A stretch of 64,000 nucleotides of DNA from Streptomyces sp. NRRL F-6131 (GTDB lineage: Bacteria > Actinomycetota > Actinomycetes > Streptomycetales > Streptomycetaceae), in NCBI GenBank assembly GCA_000719695.1, contig JOHN01000045.1:61686-125685 (forward strand). Direction: 5' to 3'. Below are positions 19,711 to 27,018 of this stretch, piece after piece (positions within the stretch are counted from its first letter, which is position 1; every line of letters begins with the position of its first letter). The position numbers and the translations under genes are program-made. The notes beneath the pieces were generated by a model, which saw nothing but the letters and a program-made list of their open reading frames with translations, was not told where the DNA came from and made no database searches.

Positions 19711-20081
19711 ACGGCCGCCCCCGCACCGCGACCGTGCGCACCCTCGACCAGGGGCCGGTCATGGTGCCGTGCCCGTCCTGGTGCCTCGGCGTCCACGAGG
19801 ACGGGCTCGACCTGGTCGACCTCGCCCACGAGGGGCCCGAAACGGCACTCACCGTGGACGTGCCGCACGGGCCGGTGCAGCTGCTCGACACCGGCCTGTG
19901 CCAGTACCCCTACAGCAGCGACCCGTCCGACCGTGGGATGAAGGTGGGCGTGCTGCTCGGCACCGGCTGGCACCGCCTCGACCACGACGAACTGCGGATG
20001 CTCGCCGCGCAGCTGGTCCTGCATGCCGGGCGGCTCCGCGACCTCGCGGCCGCGCTCCGCAATGCGGAGGGCGCTCTGTGA
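19707..20081 (+). CDS. DUF6907-like protein
   Basis: 124 residues from GTG 19707, overlapping the preceding stop. Segments MVPCPSWCLGVHEDGLDLVDLAHEG, read as VPCPSWC and DLAHEG, and a C-terminal HDELRMLAAQLVLHAGRLRDLA match small streptomycete proteins found on integrative elements. The Cys-x-x-x-Cys pair may bind metal. The continuous frame from 19410 would fuse it to the upstream gene, but the coupling pattern favours a separate start. Function unknown. Confidence 0.65.
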   Translation: MNGRPRTATVRTLDQGPVMVPCPSWCLGVHEDGLDLVDLAHEGPETALTVDVPHGPVQLLDTGLCQYPYSSDPSDRGMKVGVLLGTGWHRLDHDELRMLAAQLVLHAGRLRDLAAALRNAEGAL

Positions 20082-20425
20082 GTCGGGGTGCGGTCACCGG
20101 GGATGGCGTCAGCATGGCTGACCTCATCGGGGTGGTGCTGGCCGGCCCGTTCGTGTGGCGGACCGTGATGCCGCCGCAGGGCGGTCCGGAGCTGGCCGAG
20201 TCAGCACCGAGTCAGGCCCGGCGGCGGATCCCGCGGGGCGTGACGGGTGCGCTTCTCGGCGTCTGGCGACGGGGGCTGAGTACCCGGTCGGCGGCGGCCC
20301 GGTGCGGGGTGAGTCAGTCGACTGCATCGCGGTACCACCGGCGGTTCGAAGCCGAAGGCGCTTCTTCGGCGATCACCGAAGAGGCCGTTGGCGCCGCACC
20401 CATAATGCTGCCGTTGGTGTGGTGA
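20078..20425 (+). CDS. Small helix-turn-helix protein
   Basis: 115 residues from GTG 20078, overlapping the previous stop codon as GTGA. Residues about 55-95 form a transposase/homeodomain-like HTH: GALLGVWRRGLSTRSAAARC then GVSQSTASRYHRRFEAEG. Third gene of the coupled operon beginning at 19410. It is either a regulator of the element or the N-terminal part of a recombinase-like protein; no catalytic domain follows. Confidence 0.6.
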   Translation: MSRGAVTGDGVSMADLIGVVLAGPFVWRTVMPPQGGPELAESAPSQARRRIPRGVTGALLGVWRRGLSTRSAAARCGVSQSTASRYHRRFEAEGASSAITEEAVGAAPIMLPLVW

Positions 20426-20491
20426 GCGGGGCAGTGTGCCGGTCATCGCTCACGCCGTGGTGATCCTGCCGTCCTGGATGGTCTGACCTGC

Positions 20492-20870
20492 GATTTTCCC
20501 GACTCCGGGAAAATCCCGACCGCTGCTCGGACGGTAGCGGTTGTGGGGGACAGTCTGTCCCTCACAGAGGTCCCGCAGGGACCCGAGTCTGTGGGGTTCT
20601 TCCGGGACGTTCCGGGCCTGGAGCATTCTGGCGCCGCCGAGAAGGGGGTGCGCGGTGTGCACCCCCTTCTACGGCCGTGAGGGGCGCCGCCGCCGGCGGC
20701 CCCCTCTTCGGTGATCTTCGCGGTGCCGCGAAGCCGACCGCGGCTCCCTCCGGCTGATGGGCGGAACCCGCACCCCAGCCACCGAGGGGTACTCACTCAG
20801 CGCGTATCCCTTGTGGTGGGGTCGGTCTGGCCGACGGCACTGGTTCCATCCGCCGGCCGGACGGAACCAG
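20492..20870. other. Hairpin-rich noncoding segment of the island
   Basis: Stems seen: GATTTTCCCG/CGGGAAAATC (20492-20515); ACCGCT/AGCGGT (20519-20541); CTCACAGA/TCTGTGGG (20561-20595) enclosing GTCCC/GGGAC; GAAGGGGGTGC/GCACCCCCTTC (20641-20669, 11 bp perfect, terminator-like); CTGGTTCC/GGAACCAG (20840-20870). The 613-nt stretch 20426-21038 has no credible gene. Dense stems suit a plasmid-type single-strand or double-strand origin, or structured RNA, but nothing identifies which. Confidence 0.5.
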
Positions 20871-20941
20871 GGTGTCCACAGTACGGAGACCCCTCGGGCC
20901 CGCGGGCGGCCCCTCCCTCATCGCGGCCAGGACGTACGCTA

Positions 20942-21014
20942 GGCGGCAGGTAGACGTGCTCTGACCTGCGACGACTACCCGCCTACCGGCTTGCCTGCCG
21001 CCTCGCCTACCGGC
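20942..21014. repeat. Inverted and direct repeats at the end of the noncoding segment
   Basis: GGCGGCAGG (20942-20950) is the inverse of CCTGCCGCC (20994-21002). CGCCTACCGGC occurs directly at 20980-20990 and 21004-21014. Such short repeats can mark protein-binding or origin sites in small elements. Confidence 0.4.
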
Positions 21015-21038
21015 CGGGGGAGGGACAGCAGGCGGCCG

Positions 21039-21245
21039 TCAGTCTCGGTCGGAGTCCGGCTCGTCGCGAGGTTTGACCCTCTTCCCCTCCGCGGCCCTGA
21101 CGGCCTTGCGGCGCCTGTGCTCGACCTCGTTGCCGTCGTTGCCGTCCTCCACGGCGAAGCGGGCCATCTCGGCATGAGCGGCGGCCGCGACCGCGCGGTC
21201 GACGGCAGGGGCTGCGGAAGGGGTGGAACTGCGGAAGATGCCCAA
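21039..21245 (-). CDS. Small charged island protein, unknown function
   Basis: 68 residues from TTG 21245, supported by GAAGGA eight bases upstream. The N-terminal FRSSTPSAAPAVDRAVAAAAHAEMARFAVEDG region is helical and the C-terminal half is highly basic then acidic (RRRKAVRAAEGKRVKPRDEPDSD, given as RRRKAVRAAEGKRV). Last gene of a leftward three-gene operon starting at 22015. Resembles small proteins of streptomycete integrative plasmids only in size and context. Confidence 0.55.
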   Translation of the reverse strand: MGIFRSSTPSAAPAVDRAVAAAAHAEMARFAVEDGNDGNEVEHRRRKAVRAAEGKRVKPRDEPDSDRD

Positions 21246-21272
21246 GGTGAGTCCTTCGAGGTAGGGGCGCGG

Positions 21273-21500
21273 TCAGCGCCAGATGGTCAGCAGCAGCACG
21301 CACACGAGCACGATGGCCGAGAGGGAGACGGCGAAAGCGATCGTCAGCTGGGGCGATTCCCGGCGCGGCGGGCAGTGCTCCACCACGGCGGTGTACGCGG
21401 TGAGGTCGTAGAGCCAGCGGCCCTGCCCCCACCGGCCGCAGGTGGCGCACCTGCCGTGCTCGGTGCGGGTGGGCGCCGGCGACCCGCCGGCCAGGCTCAC
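21273..21500 (-). CDS. Small C-terminally membrane-anchored protein with CxxC
   Basis: 75 residues from GTG 21500, overlapping the upstream gene's stop as GTGA. A GRCATCGRWGQGRWLYDL segment with CxxC is followed by EHCPP and a C-terminal hydrophobic helix (LTIAFAVSLSAIVLVCVLLL). Topology suggests a tail-anchored protein with a small metal-binding head. Spread or entry-exclusion proteins of conjugative elements often have such shapes, but identity is not established. Confidence 0.6.
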   Translation of the reverse strand: MSLAGGSPAPTRTEHGRCATCGRWGQGRWLYDLTAYTAVVEHCPPRRESPQLTIAFAVSLSAIVLVCVLLLTIWR

Positions 21501-22015
21501 CGAGTGGCTCCGCTGGCCGCGGCTGCCGCAGTGGTGTGGCTGGCCTTCCCCTGGTAGTCGGCGCGGGCCAGCTCTCTGCTGATCCAGGACTGCGCGCTCG
21601 ACTCGATACCCCAGCGGAGGACGTGGCCGTCCTCGCGGACCAGCTGGCCCGTCGAGGTGTCCTCCACCACCCAGAGTCCCGGGTTTCGCCCCTGCCGGGG
21701 CTGTTGCTTCACCCGGTATCGGGCGGCGTGCCGCTGCCTGGCGGTCCGGCCGTCGCCACGGCGGACACGGATCGTGGTCCGGCTGTCGGAAAGAATGACC
21801 GGGAAGTCGAGCTGGCCGCCGTCGAGTGCCGCCTCGACCATCTCGGTGGCCCCGGTGCCGAAGAGAAGCTTCAGGGCGGCGTACTGCTGGTCCCCGAGCT
21901 CCAGCCCCCGGACGGCCTGCCAGACGGCGGTCAGCGCCGCCGCCGGCAGGAGAGCTTGGGGGTCCAGGCGCCCATCGACGCTCACGGTCCAGTCCTCGTC
22001 GCTGGTCAAGGCCAT
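21497..22015 (-). CDS. Island protein of unknown function
   Basis: 172 residues from ATG 22015 with an excellent AAGGAGG eight bases upstream. Features are an acidic N-terminus (MALTSDEDWTVSVDGRLD), a helical AALTAVWQAVRGLELGDQQY, a basic middle (RRGDGRTARQRHAARYRV) and a strand-rich GLWVVEDTSTGQLVREDG. The last 15 residues are Ala-rich. First gene of the leftward operon, divergent from the XRE gene. I do not recognise it. Confidence 0.65.
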   Translation of the reverse strand: MALTSDEDWTVSVDGRLDPQALLPAAALTAVWQAVRGLELGDQQYAALKLLFGTGATEMVEAALDGGQLDFPVILSDSRTTIRVRRGDGRTARQRHAARYRVKQQPRQGRNPGLWVVEDTSTGQLVREDGHVLRWGIESSAQSWISRELARADYQGKASHTTAAAAASGATR

Positions 22016-22120
22016 GTGTCCGTCCTCCTTGGTGCCGGGGCGGCATCGGCGTGGGCGTCCAGCCGCACTGTTCTCTGACGAGATTCGGGTAACGCACCGT
22101 GCGGCTCGATATCCGGACGG

Positions 22121-22136
22121 TAATCTCACGGTGAGA
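22121..22136 (+). promoter_or_regulatory. -10-like box overlapped by a palindrome, XRE promoter region
   Basis: TAATCT (22121-22126) resembles a -10 box and is overlapped by TCTCAC-G-GTGAGA (22124-22136), a perfect 13-nt palindrome. It sits 28 nt before the XRE start in the 148-nt divergent region, an ideal place for autorepression. Confidence 0.45.
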
Positions 22137-22163
22137 TGCATTCACGGAGACAGGACTGCTGCT

Positions 22164-23012
22164 GTGGCAACTGCACTCGAACCGATTCGGCTGCCCGACC
22201 CGGCTTGGCAGAACTCCGAGGTCCGCAACGCCCTACGGGACCGAAATGTCGCTGCCGTCTTCCGGTGGGTTCAGCACCACAGCGGCGCCAGCCAGGCCCG
22301 GATCGCTGCCCAGGTCGGTATGACCCAGAGCCGGGTCAACGAGATCATCAACGGGCGCCGTGAGGTGGTTCGCCTCGACGTATTCGAACGCATCGCGGAT
22401 GGGCTGAACATGCCCGCCGACGCACGACGCCTGCTCGGCTTGGCCCCACAGCGGGAAACCCGGACACCTGGTGCCGCCTTCGATCTCGCAGCCTTCCCCG
22501 AGATCGTCCGCGTCTACTCGGATCAGGCATCCGCTGCGGCCGAGATCCAGCGCACTGCCCGGTCAGCAACGGAGCTTGACGTCCTCGCTGTCCGTGGCCT
22601 TGGGCTTCTCGCGCTTCGGGACTCCCTTCTCCGGCCGCACCTCGACCGGGACGACGACGATCCGCCCCGCCTCCGCGTCCTCCTGCTGGCTCCGGACTCG
22701 CCGGCCCTGGTCCGCAGAGCTGCCGAGATCGGCGAGTCACCCGAGTCACTGTCCGGCGGCGTCCGCCTGGCCGAGGCTCGGCTGCGTGAGCTCGCGGCGA
22801 TCGCCCGCGTAGAGGTCTACCACTACCGCACCCTGCCCGTTTGGAGGGTGATCCGGCTCGACAAGACCCTCTACGTCTCCGCGTTCGACACGGATTGGGA
22901 AGGCCACGAGTCGGCAACCTATAAGGTGCTGGCCACCCCGTACGGCCCGCTGTACCGGGGATGGCGTCGGCTGTTCGACGCCATGGTGAACGACGCCGAC
23001 CGCGTGATCTGA
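22164..23012 (+). CDS. XRE-type HTH regulator with PLD-like (DUF5919-type) C-terminal domain
   Basis: 282 residues from GTG 22164 (GTG 22131 is an alternative). Residues about 32-88 form an XRE HTH: SQARIAAQVGMTQSRVNEI then NGRREVVRLDVFERIADGL. The C-terminal 170 residues alternate strands and helices (ELDVLAVRGLGLLALRDSLL, LRVLLLAPDSPALVRRA, IARVEVYHYRTLPVWRVI, TLYVSAF, GPLYRGWRRLFDAM). This resembles the DUF5919/phospholipase-D-like sensor domains without an HKD motif. The CYTH gene follows after 13 nt, so they form an operon. A ligand-sensing repressor or a signalling partner of the CYTH enzyme is inferred. Confidence 0.75.
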   Translation: MATALEPIRLPDPAWQNSEVRNALRDRNVAAVFRWVQHHSGASQARIAAQVGMTQSRVNEIINGRREVVRLDVFERIADGLNMPADARRLLGLAPQRETRTPGAAFDLAAFPEIVRVYSDQASAAAEIQRTARSATELDVLAVRGLGLLALRDSLLRPHLDRDDDDPPRLRVLLLAPDSPALVRRAAEIGESPESLSGGVRLAEARLRELAAIARVEVYHYRTLPVWRVIRLDKTLYVSAFDTDWEGHESATYKVLATPYGPLYRGWRRLFDAMVNDADRVI

Positions 23013-23025
23013 GAGAGGGGCAGCA

Positions 23026-23592
23026 GTGGCGATCGAGGCAGAGCTCAAGGCCATGGTCCGCGACCCGGAGACGCTCCTGCGGCGTCTGGAGGACCGGTTC
23101 GGCGCTGGCCGCGCCGAGGTGTACCGCGACACCTACTACGACGCCCCGGACGGTTCGCTGATGGGAGAGGACCGAGAGCTGCGGATCCGTACTGTTCACG
23201 GTCCGGACGAAACTCGCACCGTCCTCACGTACAAGGGTGCCCGCGTCGATGAAGCCTCCGGCTCCAAGCCCGAGGCGGAGACGCGCGTGGACGACGCCGA
23301 GGCCGCGCACGAGATCGTCCGTGGACTCGGGTTCGTCCCGCGTATCGCCTTCGAGAAGCGCTGCCGCAACTACGGCTTCGAGCATGATGGCTGGCGTTTG
23401 CTGGCCACGCTGGTGCGTGTTCCCGAGATCGACGGCACGTTCATCGAACTGGAGACCATCGCGGCCGCGGAGGGTGACCTGCCGGCGGCCCTCGCGGTCG
23501 TCCGGGCCGTGTTCGTCGAGTTCGGCATCAGCGAAGACGACCTCACCACTGAGCAGTACACCGACGCGGTTGCCGCTGCCAGGCCGGCCTAG
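23026..23592 (+). CDS. CYTH domain protein (class IV adenylate cyclase / triphosphatase-like)
   Basis: 188 residues from GTG 23026, with GAGAGGGG upstream. The CYTH signature ExExK is at residues 4-8 (EAELK). Further tunnel residues appear in RELRIRT, TYKGAR, KPEAETRV, FEKRCRNYGF and FIELETI. CYTH enzymes hydrolyse or cyclise triphosphates such as ATP or thiamine triphosphate in a beta tunnel with divalent metal. All main charged positions look intact, so it should be active. The TAG stop includes the TA target duplicated by the IS630-type element. Co-transcribed with the XRE/PLD-like gene. Confidence 0.82.
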   Translation: MAIEAELKAMVRDPETLLRRLEDRFGAGRAEVYRDTYYDAPDGSLMGEDRELRIRTVHGPDETRTVLTYKGARVDEASGSKPEAETRVDDAEAAHEIVRGLGFVPRIAFEKRCRNYGFEHDGWRLLATLVRVPEIDGTFIELETIAAAEGDLPAALAVVRAVFVEFGISEDDLTTEQYTDAVAAARPA

Positions 23593-23671
23593 TGCTTTGA
23601 CCGGGAAGGTTTGCCGGGTTGCTCGTTGTGCTGGTCGGATGTGACGACTTCGACTGGCATGGGGAGGCGGT

Positions 23672-24790
23672 ATGGCGTTACCGGTCAGGATCCGCAGGCT
23701 GACCGAGCAGGAGGGGCAGAAGCTGCAGCACATCGTTCGGCGGGGCAGCACGAACTCGGTGCGGTTCCGGCGGGCGATGATGCTGCTGGCCTCGGCCGGC
23801 GGCAACACCGTCCCGGTCATCGCCCGGCTGGTCCAGGCGGATGAGGACACCGTCCGTGATGTGATCCACCGTTTCAACGAGATCGGGCTCGCATGCCTGG
23901 ACCCTCAGTGGGCGGGAGGCCGTCCCCGCTTGCTGAATCGTGACGACGAGGACTTCGTCGTCCAGACGGCCACCACTCGCCCGACCATGCTGGGCAAGCC
24001 CTTCACCCGCTGGTCGATCCGCAAACTGGTCGATCACCTGCGCCGGAGCATGGCCCGGCCCGTTCGGATCGGCCGGGAGGCCCTGCGCTGGTTGCTGGCC
24101 CGCCGGGGCATAACCTTCCAGCGGACGAAAACCTGGAAGAAATCCCCGGACCCCGCCTTCGACGCCAAGCTGGCCCGGATCGAGTACGCGGTCAACGAGC
24201 GCCCGGACCGCACGTTCGCCTTCGACGAGTTCGGACCGCTGGGCATCCGCCCCACCGCCTGCTCCTGCTGGGCCGAACAGAAACGCCCCGACCGGCTGCC
24301 CGCCACCTACCGCCGCACCCACGGCATCACCTACTTCCACGGCTGCTACTCGCTCGGCGACGACGAACTCTGGGGCATCAACCGCAGGCGCAAGGGCATC
24401 GACCACACCTGGACTGCCCTGCGATCTATCCGGGCGGCCCGCCCGGACGGCGCCCCGGTCTACGTGATCCTCGACAACCTCTCCGCCCACCTGAACTGGA
24501 GAATCCGCAGGTGGGCGGCACGCAACAAGGTCGAGCTGTGCTTCACGCCGACCTACGCCTCTTGGGCGAACCCGATCGAGGCTCACTTCGGGCCCCTGCG
24601 GCAGTTCACCTTGGCCAACTCCCACCATCCGAACCACACGGTCCAGACCCGGGCCCTGCACGCCTACCTGCGCTGGCGCAACCAGAACGCCCGCCACCCC
24701 GACGTCCTCGCCGCCCAACGAAGTGAACGCGCACGCATCCGCAGCGAGAAAGGCCTCCGATGGGGCGGTCGATCCCTCCTCGCCGCGTGA
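23672..24790 (+). CDS. IS630 family transposase
   Basis: 372 residues. The N-terminal HTH (IARLVQADEDTVRDVIHRFNEIG) and second HTH-like segment (LRWLLARRGITFQRTKTWKK) are followed by a DDE catalytic domain: FAFDEFGPLG (first Asp), YVILDNLSAH (second Asp) and WANPIEAHF (Glu). The frame is intact, so the transposase may be active. No programmed frameshift is needed, unlike some IS630 members. Confidence 0.93.
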   Translation: MALPVRIRRLTEQEGQKLQHIVRRGSTNSVRFRRAMMLLASAGGNTVPVIARLVQADEDTVRDVIHRFNEIGLACLDPQWAGGRPRLLNRDDEDFVVQTATTRPTMLGKPFTRWSIRKLVDHLRRSMARPVRIGREALRWLLARRGITFQRTKTWKKSPDPAFDAKLARIEYAVNERPDRTFAFDEFGPLGIRPTACSCWAEQKRPDRLPATYRRTHGITYFHGCYSLGDDELWGINRRRKGIDHTWTALRSIRAARPDGAPVYVILDNLSAHLNWRIRRWAARNKVELCFTPTYASWANPIEAHFGPLRQFTLANSHHPNHTVQTRALHAYLRWRNQNARHPDVLAAQRSERARIRSEKGLRWGGRSLLAA

Positions 24791-24827
24791 CCGAGCAGAT
24801 CGGCGCCCCTGCTCGGACGCCCTGTAG

Positions 24828-25178
24828 TTAACGCTCCGGCGTCACGATCTCAAGTCCGCCAAGACGGAGGGCGTCCTGAAGCTCACCAAGCTTCGCGGGC
24901 GGCAGGACTCCTGCCCGGTCGATCAGATCTTCCCTGGCCAGGGTGACCAGCCAAGTACACGGGACAAGGCCCGGACGTGGGAGTGCCACACGCAGAACGC
25001 CTTCAAAGGGCAATCCCTCGGGGGCGCCTACTGTCACCTCGACGGCCAGGCCACTGATCTCGATGTCTGCGGGAGCGACCACCTGCATCGCCCAGACCCC
25101 GGACGCTTCTTCTCCCGACAGCAGCACGACCGGCCGCCGCTCATCGAAATCCGCCCACCAGACCTCGCCATGTTGCAT
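24828..25178 (-). CDS. MazF/PemK-like toxin domain protein, passenger in the IS
   Basis: 116 residues from ATG 25178, with GGGAGGA upstream. The N-terminus MQHGEVWWADFDERRPVVLLSG is the typical MazF/PemK start (GEVWWAD and RRPVVLLS); LTLAREDLIDRAG corresponds to the family's later conserved segment. MazF enzymes are sequence-specific mRNA interferases. No antitoxin gene is visible next to it, within or outside the IS. Some streptomycete members are orphan and may not be toxic. It lies convergent to the transposase, inside the inverted repeats. Confidence 0.72.
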   Translation of the reverse strand: MQHGEVWWADFDERRPVVLLSGEEASGVWAMQVVAPADIEISGLAVEVTVGAPEGLPFEGVLRVALPRPGLVPCTWLVTLAREDLIDRAGVLPPAKLGELQDALRLGGLEIVTPER

Positions 25179-25314
25179 ATGTCCTCCCGAGTACAGGGCA
25201 GCGAGCGATCACCTGCCCACCCCTGGACCAACCATCTCATCGTCGGCATCAACCTGGCAGTCCAGGCGTTGAAGCGCCCAGTCAGGAACCCGGTGAACCT
25301 TTCAGGTCACAGCA

Positions 25315-25625
25315 CTAGGACAGCTGGGTGGCGGGCTCCAGCCAGTCCGAACCGTCGAACTGACCAGGCTGCGCGGCCGGGCGAGTGGCGGCATACGACT
25401 TGCCGTCCGCACCGATGATCGCGGCAGGTGACTCAATTTGCGTCACGTCCTTCAGGACCGTGTTGTAGGCCGCACCGGTGGCGGACGCGATCGCCGGACG
25501 CGGAGCCCCGATTCGCGCAGGCTGGCGATAACTTCCTGCCGCTCTTCGCGCGGTAGCCGGCGAACTCCGGCACATCACGGCTCAGCAACAGGCCGTAACC
25601 CTCGTAGGTACGAGCGATATGGTCC
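25315..25625 (-). pseudogene. Remnant of a phage/plasmid-type DNA-binding protein
   Basis: Read leftward, three frames carry successive pieces of one protein. RDHIARTYEGYGLLLSRD comes first, then REERQEVIASLRESGLRV, then AIASATGAAYNTVLKDVTQI with IIGADGKSYAATRPA. Actinobacterial HTH proteins of mobile elements show this order: a helix, an HTH of the type LRxxGLSxRAIASATG, and a GxDGKxY motif. At least two frameshifts (near 25495 and 25560) break it. Its TAG stop overlaps the TA target of the IS. Confidence 0.65.
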
Positions 25626-25655
25626 CGCTCTCACATACTTTCAACAGGGACTTCC

Positions 25656-26129
25656 ATGCGCATACGCATCGCCATTGCTGCTGCGGTTCTGGCTGGGACC
25701 GCAACGGCGTGCAGTAGTACTTCCGGCAGGAGCGCTGAGGCCATATCGCCGTCCGCACTTCCGACCGTCACGAAGACCGTCATTGAAACGGTCACGGCGC
25801 CCGCAGTCCCTGCTCCCACCGTGACGGTGACAGTGACTGCGACCAACACGCTGCAGCCGACCAGCGAGGCTTCGGCTAAGCCTGACGGCACGATCGCCGG
25901 AAGCGGCACCTACCTGGTGGGTACGGACGTGCAGCCCGGCACGTACAAGACCGCCGGCCCGAGTGGCAGCACCGGCCTCTGTTACTGGGAACGCAGCAGC
26001 GGAACCAGTGGGGAAGCCGGTTCGATCATCGCCAACGACGCGCTGACCGGGCAGGGGGTCGTCACGATCAAGAAGTCGGACGCCTTGTTCAAGTCGCAGG
26101 GCTGCCAGATGTGGACGAAGGTCAGCTGA
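25656..26129 (+). CDS. Secreted lipoprotein of unknown function
   Basis: 157 residues. The signal peptide MRIRIAIAAAVLAGTATACSS has a lipobox ending at Cys 19. A Thr/Val/Pro-rich linker (TVTVTVTATNT) follows, then a C-terminal domain with GSGTYLVGTDVQPGTYKTAG, LCYWERSSG and SQGCQMW. The two Cys may pair. This domain is common in actinobacterial surface proteins and its role is unknown. Base composition is lower in GC than the flanking core, consistent with acquisition. Confidence 0.8.
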   Translation: MRIRIAIAAAVLAGTATACSSTSGRSAEAISPSALPTVTKTVIETVTAPAVPAPTVTVTVTATNTLQPTSEASAKPDGTIAGSGTYLVGTDVQPGTYKTAGPSGSTGLCYWERSSGTSGEAGSIIANDALTGQGVVTIKKSDALFKSQGCQMWTKVS

Positions 26130-26184
26130 CCAAACAGCGAAGCGCCCGGCCGCCGTGGTGGCAGCGGGCGCAACAGCGCGACGA

Positions 26185-27015
26185 TCAGGCGGTCAGGTCG
26201 ACCTCGACGATCGCCGAGGGGCGCAGGGTCTCCAGCCCGAACCGTCCCTCGAACCGGAAGCGGATCACGTTTCGCTCAAAGTCGGAGGCGCTGACCCCGG
26301 AGCCCAGGGCGTCCTTGTCGTACATGTTCTCCAACCAGTCGAGGACACCGTCCTCCAGGACGTGCAGGTGGGTCGCCGCCTGCCAGTCCACCAGGTGCGT
26401 GACGCCGACCGTCTGCGACAGTGAGGTGACTACCGGGGCGCCCCACAGGCGGCGCGATGCCGGGTCCACCGCGTTGTCCGGACCGCCGTAGTAGAACCTC
26501 GACTCGGAGCCCTGCAGAAGCTCGAACGTCTCCCAGTCGTCCGGGTGCATCAGCCAGCCGGCCCCCGCGAGGTGGCCGACCTTCTCCAGCTTCGTCACCG
26601 CCTTCCGGGCGGTCACGAGGATGTCAGTGTCGAACGCCTGGGCCTGGGAGCCGGAGACGCTGGCAACGCGGGTCATGTGCTCCCCGGTGCCGTCGCCGTT
26701 GAGAATCTCCCCTTCCAGGGCGAGCTCCAGACCGAGGCGCATCTCCTGGTCGAGGAACGGGCGGAGTGCCGGCGCTCCGCCAGGTCGAACTTGTTGATCG
26801 GCTCGGACAGGTGGGCGATCGCCCGCACTCGGTCGTCGACACTGGTCAGGGTGTAAGCGCTGGTCGGCTTCTTCGCGCCGTGCGTGACGACGGCCGCGTT
26901 GTTCGTGCGGGTCGTCTGCCGCAGGTACGAGAACCGCGGGCCGGTGTTCGGCGTGCCCGGGATCAGCTGCCGCAGCGACAGGACCGGCGCGTCCATGCGG
27001 TCGATCCGGTGGGAG
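26185..27015 (-). pseudogene. HK97-type major capsid protein, frameshifted and 5' truncated
   Basis: The upstream part (minus strand, from about 27015) reads MDAPVLSLRQLIPGTPNTGP and IAHLSEPINKFDLAE. A one-base shift near 26770 moves the frame to ALRPFLDQEMRLGLELALEG. The reading then continues through the P-domain-like segment WLMHPDDWETFELLQG to NVIRFRFEGRFGLETLRPSA. This is the order of HK97-fold capsids of actinophages. The N-terminal scaffold-like region is missing at the junction with the integrase remnant. No terminase, portal or protease lies nearby. Confidence 0.75.
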
Positions 27016-27018
27016 TAG

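Larger units (their letters stand above)
23592..25315 (+). mobile_element. IS630-family insertion element with passenger gene
   Basis: 1,724 bp flanked by duplicated TA (23590-23591 and 25316-25317), the IS630 hallmark. Terminal inverted repeats of 27 nt (23592-23618 and 25289-25315) match at 22 positions and begin GTGCTTTGACC versus GTGCTGTGACC when read inwards. It contains a DDE transposase and, on the opposite strand, a MazF/PemK-like gene between the transposase and the right repeat. Usual IS630 members are nearer 1.1-1.2 kb and lack passengers. Confidence 0.88.
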
